DNA of 6,809 nt, from positions 1 through 6,809 of the forward strand of contig CAKQNH010000257.1 in the NCBI GenBank assembly GCA_934255105.1, written 5' to 3'. Origin of the DNA: an uncultured Pirellulaceae bacterium. GTDB lineage: Bacteria; Planctomycetota; Planctomycetia; Pirellulales; Pirellulaceae. Below, piece by piece: positions 5,418-6,809 of the stretch (positions within the stretch are counted from its first letter, which is position 1; each line of letters begins with the position of its first letter). Under the pieces are notes generated by a model. It had not been told where the DNA came from. It made no database searches and was given only the letters and a program-made list of their open reading frames with translations. The position numbers and the translations under genes were made by a program.

Positions 5418-5993
5418 TCAATTCATGTCTTGGCGCTCTTCGGGCGTAAACTCATTGACGACGGTTTCACCCTGACTGCGTTGCCTTCGCATCCTGGCCA
5501 CTTTTGCGCCGGTGTGGCCATACGCAGCAGCAATTTTATCCTTCGAAAAGTTAGCCGCACCAGCGGCGTCCATCCCCATGGCGCTGGCTTCGGCAAACGC
5601 ATCCTGATCGGCTCCCAGGAAGGTAAACTGCCAACCGAACACGTTTTGTTGGTGCTGGATCATTTCTTTGATGCGCGGCTTTGAGAATTCCTGGCTCGAA
5701 TTCTCCAGTCCATCCGTCATCACCACGAAGACTACCAAGCCAGGCCGGTCCGCCTCGTTCATCTTGCTCAGACGCTCGCCGGTTTCATTGATTGCGCGTC
5801 CCACGGCGTCCAGCAAGGCCGTCGCGCCGCGAGGGACGAGCTCATACTTGGGCGCCTCCCCGATCGGCACCCCCTTGTGCAGGAACTCGTATTCGGTATC
5901 GAACTGGACCAGTGTCAGCAGTGCTTCGCCCGGTTCTTTGGCTTGGTTCTCGATGAACGCGTTGACACCTCCCTCCGCGTCCGAACGGTACAC
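5418..5993 (-). pseudogene. VWA-domain protein lacking its N-terminal metal-binding motif
   Basis: 191 residues from a GTG at 5991-5993. The von Willebrand A fold is clear from RSDAEGGVNAFIENQ (3-17), LTLVQFDTEYEF (26-37), the second MIDAS loop RGATALLDA (Thr58), and LVVFVVMTDGLENSS with the third MIDAS residue Asp94. The conserved end is FTFLGADQDAF, then NFSKDKI and FTPEERQDMN. Family members normally begin about 15-20 residues earlier with a beta-strand and DxSGSM, the first MIDAS motif. Here the upstream in-frame codons read SRCTGTAV, with no start before an upstream TGA. The core strand and two metal ligands are therefore absent and the protein should not fold or bind Mg2+ normally. A 6-bp hairpin (GAACGG at 5983-5988, CCGTTC at 5996-6001) spans the GTG. 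The body is undecayed, so the loss is probably recent, or a different start exists that I cannot see. Normal members are cytoplasmic and bind partner proteins. Confidence 0.65.
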
Positions 5994-6218
5994 AGCCGTT
6001 CCCGTGCAGCGCGAAGCTCCTTTAGTATTATTGCGACTTGCCTTCGCTTTTACTCATTACCAGCTCGGCTTCCACCTAGTACGGGACGTTAAGTACCCAT
6101 TCGTGATCAACGCAAGACTCTCACCATTAAAGCCACACCGCTCGAGTGGCGTCGCCCAAAAAGTGGCGGAGTAACCGAAAAAGATGGGGTGAGCGTTCGC
6201 TCATAGGGGTATTCGCTG
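5994..6218. other. Element-like intergenic segment upstream of the truncated VWA gene
   Basis: 225 bp between the HNH and VWA genes without a convincing gene. On the minus strand it holds a 25-codon frame (6127-6204) starting MSERSPHLFRLLRHF and a 9-codon frame MSKSEGKSQ near 6020-6055. It also holds the palindrome TGAGCG-TT-CGCTCA at 6190-6203 and a GCCAC/GTGGC dyad (6132-6136, 6146-6150). From 6138 leftward the minus strand starts GTGTGGC and runs through AATGGTGAGAGTC, which faintly resembles the 5' end and domain I of a group II intron. The short peptides also feel like those predicted repeatedly in Pirellulaceae genomes. Both points are memory-based. An element remnant that replaced the 5' end of the VWA gene is the best reading. 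Confidence 0.3.
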
Positions 6219-6809
6219 TCAACAATCTGGAGTTGAATTCGAAGATTCTGGCTGTCGGATTGGCACCCAGAGTACGACTGAACTCAGGTCCGGGAACGTA
6301 TACGGAAGCAACTCGATCGCAAACGGAAGGTGACGAGAGGCGATATCCGCCAACGGGGTGTCAAGCAGCCCATGCATTTCACAGTGACGGGCGACGAGCT
6401 TGATGTATCGACGCAGCAGCAGTATGGACGGAAAGGTGTTTTTACCCTGACACCATTCAAGTAGATCGCGATCTCGCTTGGAACTGTTACAAGGTCCACA
6501 GGCCCACACGAGATTGTCGGAATAGTCGCCGCCACCCTTCATCTTGGGAATCAAGTGATCGATGCTTAAGGGGTATGTCACTCCACAGTAACAGCAGGCT
6601 TGTGGATAGTTGATTTTCACCTTTTCATCGTCGTAGAGCGTGCGCATCTGCATCGTGTTTGAAGAGAGCCCCTTGAAAAGCCTTGCGCGGATCATGTGGT
6701 GTATCCGCGAATACTGAGTTGCACCGACGTCAAGCGCAGCATGTGTACGAGCCAGGTTGGCATACGACCACGCGATATGTTGCCTTACGGTTTCGATCGT
6801 CGGTGCTGG
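6219..6809 (-). CDS. HNH endonuclease-like protein, 5' end beyond the window
   Basis: At least 196 residues; the minus-strand frame is open from the right edge with no stop. An internal ATG at 6693-6695 would give 158 aa, but the 38 codons before it read as solid protein (IETVRQHIAWSYANLART, then GATQYSRIHHMIRARLF), so the true start lies at or past 6809. In numbering from the internal Met the HNH domain shows CCYCG (Cys34-x-x-Cys37), LSIDHLIPKMKGG (catalytic Asp46-His47), DNLVWACGPCNSSKRD (Asn61, Cys66-x-x-Cys69, Asn70, Lys73). This is the zinc-stapled HNH form found in McrA-like restriction, phage and homing nucleases. The C-terminal 80 residues (ILLLRRYIKLVARHC and beyond) are family-specific. 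The N-terminal helical region is unfamiliar and may bind DNA or a partner. A stand-alone defence or DNA-processing nuclease is inference. The product is soluble with no signal peptide. Confidence 0.8.
   Translation of the reverse strand, partial: PAPTIETVRQHIAWSYANLARTHAALDVGATQYSRIHHMIRARLFKGLSSNTMQMRTLYDDEKVKINYPQACCYCGVTYPLSIDHLIPKMKGGGDYSDNLVWACGPCNSSKRDRDLLEWCQGKNTFPSILLLRRYIKLVARHCEMHGLLDTPLADIASRHLPFAIELLPYTFPDLSSVVLWVPIRQPESSNSTPDC

Noticed and set aside
5668..6174. 168-codon plus-strand open frame opposite the VWA gene
   Set aside because: Antisense shadow, Ser/Arg/Pro-rich. The VWA motifs are on the minus strand.
1..6809. CRISPR array, tRNA or rRNA genes, or complete insertion sequence
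   Set aside because: No regularly spaced repeats, cloverleaf arms, rRNA signatures, transposase frame or terminal inverted repeats with target duplications were seen on either strand.

Overview
The window looks like a moderate-GC, loosely packed stretch of a planctomycete chromosome, most likely a Pirellulaceae member (Rhodopirellula/Blastopirellula-like). The best evidence is a secreted beta-helix protein (1959-3107, minus) whose motif string I recognise as a conserved planctomycete family, together with a 50-residue Cys-rich zinc-ribbon microprotein (1473-1625, minus) of a type I also associate with that phylum. Long gene-poor gaps fit as well. The assignment rests on recognition by eye, not on a search.

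Left part (1-888): a two-gene minus-strand operon. A 191-aa helical/coiled-coil protein with a Thr/Ser/Pro-rich tail is followed after 2 nt by a 79-aa WXG100-like helical-hairpin protein. The operon probably continues past the left edge. Its size pattern and order resemble small type VII (ESX-like) secretion cargo or chaperone pairs, but no secretion ATPase is in view.

Middle-left (889-1958): about 1.07 kb with no large gene. It is not empty. It holds the zinc-ribbon gene, a possible 44-aa ORF followed at once by two tandem hairpins, a coding-like 52-codon frame broken by one in-frame TAA, and a block at about 930-1080 that may be a multicopy intergenic element.

Centre (1959-5203): the secreted beta-helix gene is divergent from a plus-strand pair, a calcineurin-like metallophosphoesterase (3290-4270) and a histone-deacetylase-like zinc amidohydrolase (probably starting at TTG 4346). 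Both enzymes keep their catalytic motifs. A perfect 8-bp inverted repeat lies between them. They may be co-transcribed and act on related small molecules or modified proteins.

Right part (5204-6809): a minus-strand VWA-domain gene (5418-5993) lacks the N-terminal strand and the DxSxS metal-binding motif that the fold needs, so it looks 5'-truncated. The 225 bp upstream of it looks like a non-coding or mobile-element remnant rather than a promoter with the missing exon. An HNH nuclease gene then runs off the right edge: its frame stays open to base 6809, beyond the internal Met that a simple ORF call would choose.

The most interesting leads are the WXG-like pair, the microprotein/broken-ORF/hairpin cluster at 1137-1905, the decapitated VWA gene beside an element-like segment, and the HNH protein with its unfamiliar helical N-terminus.
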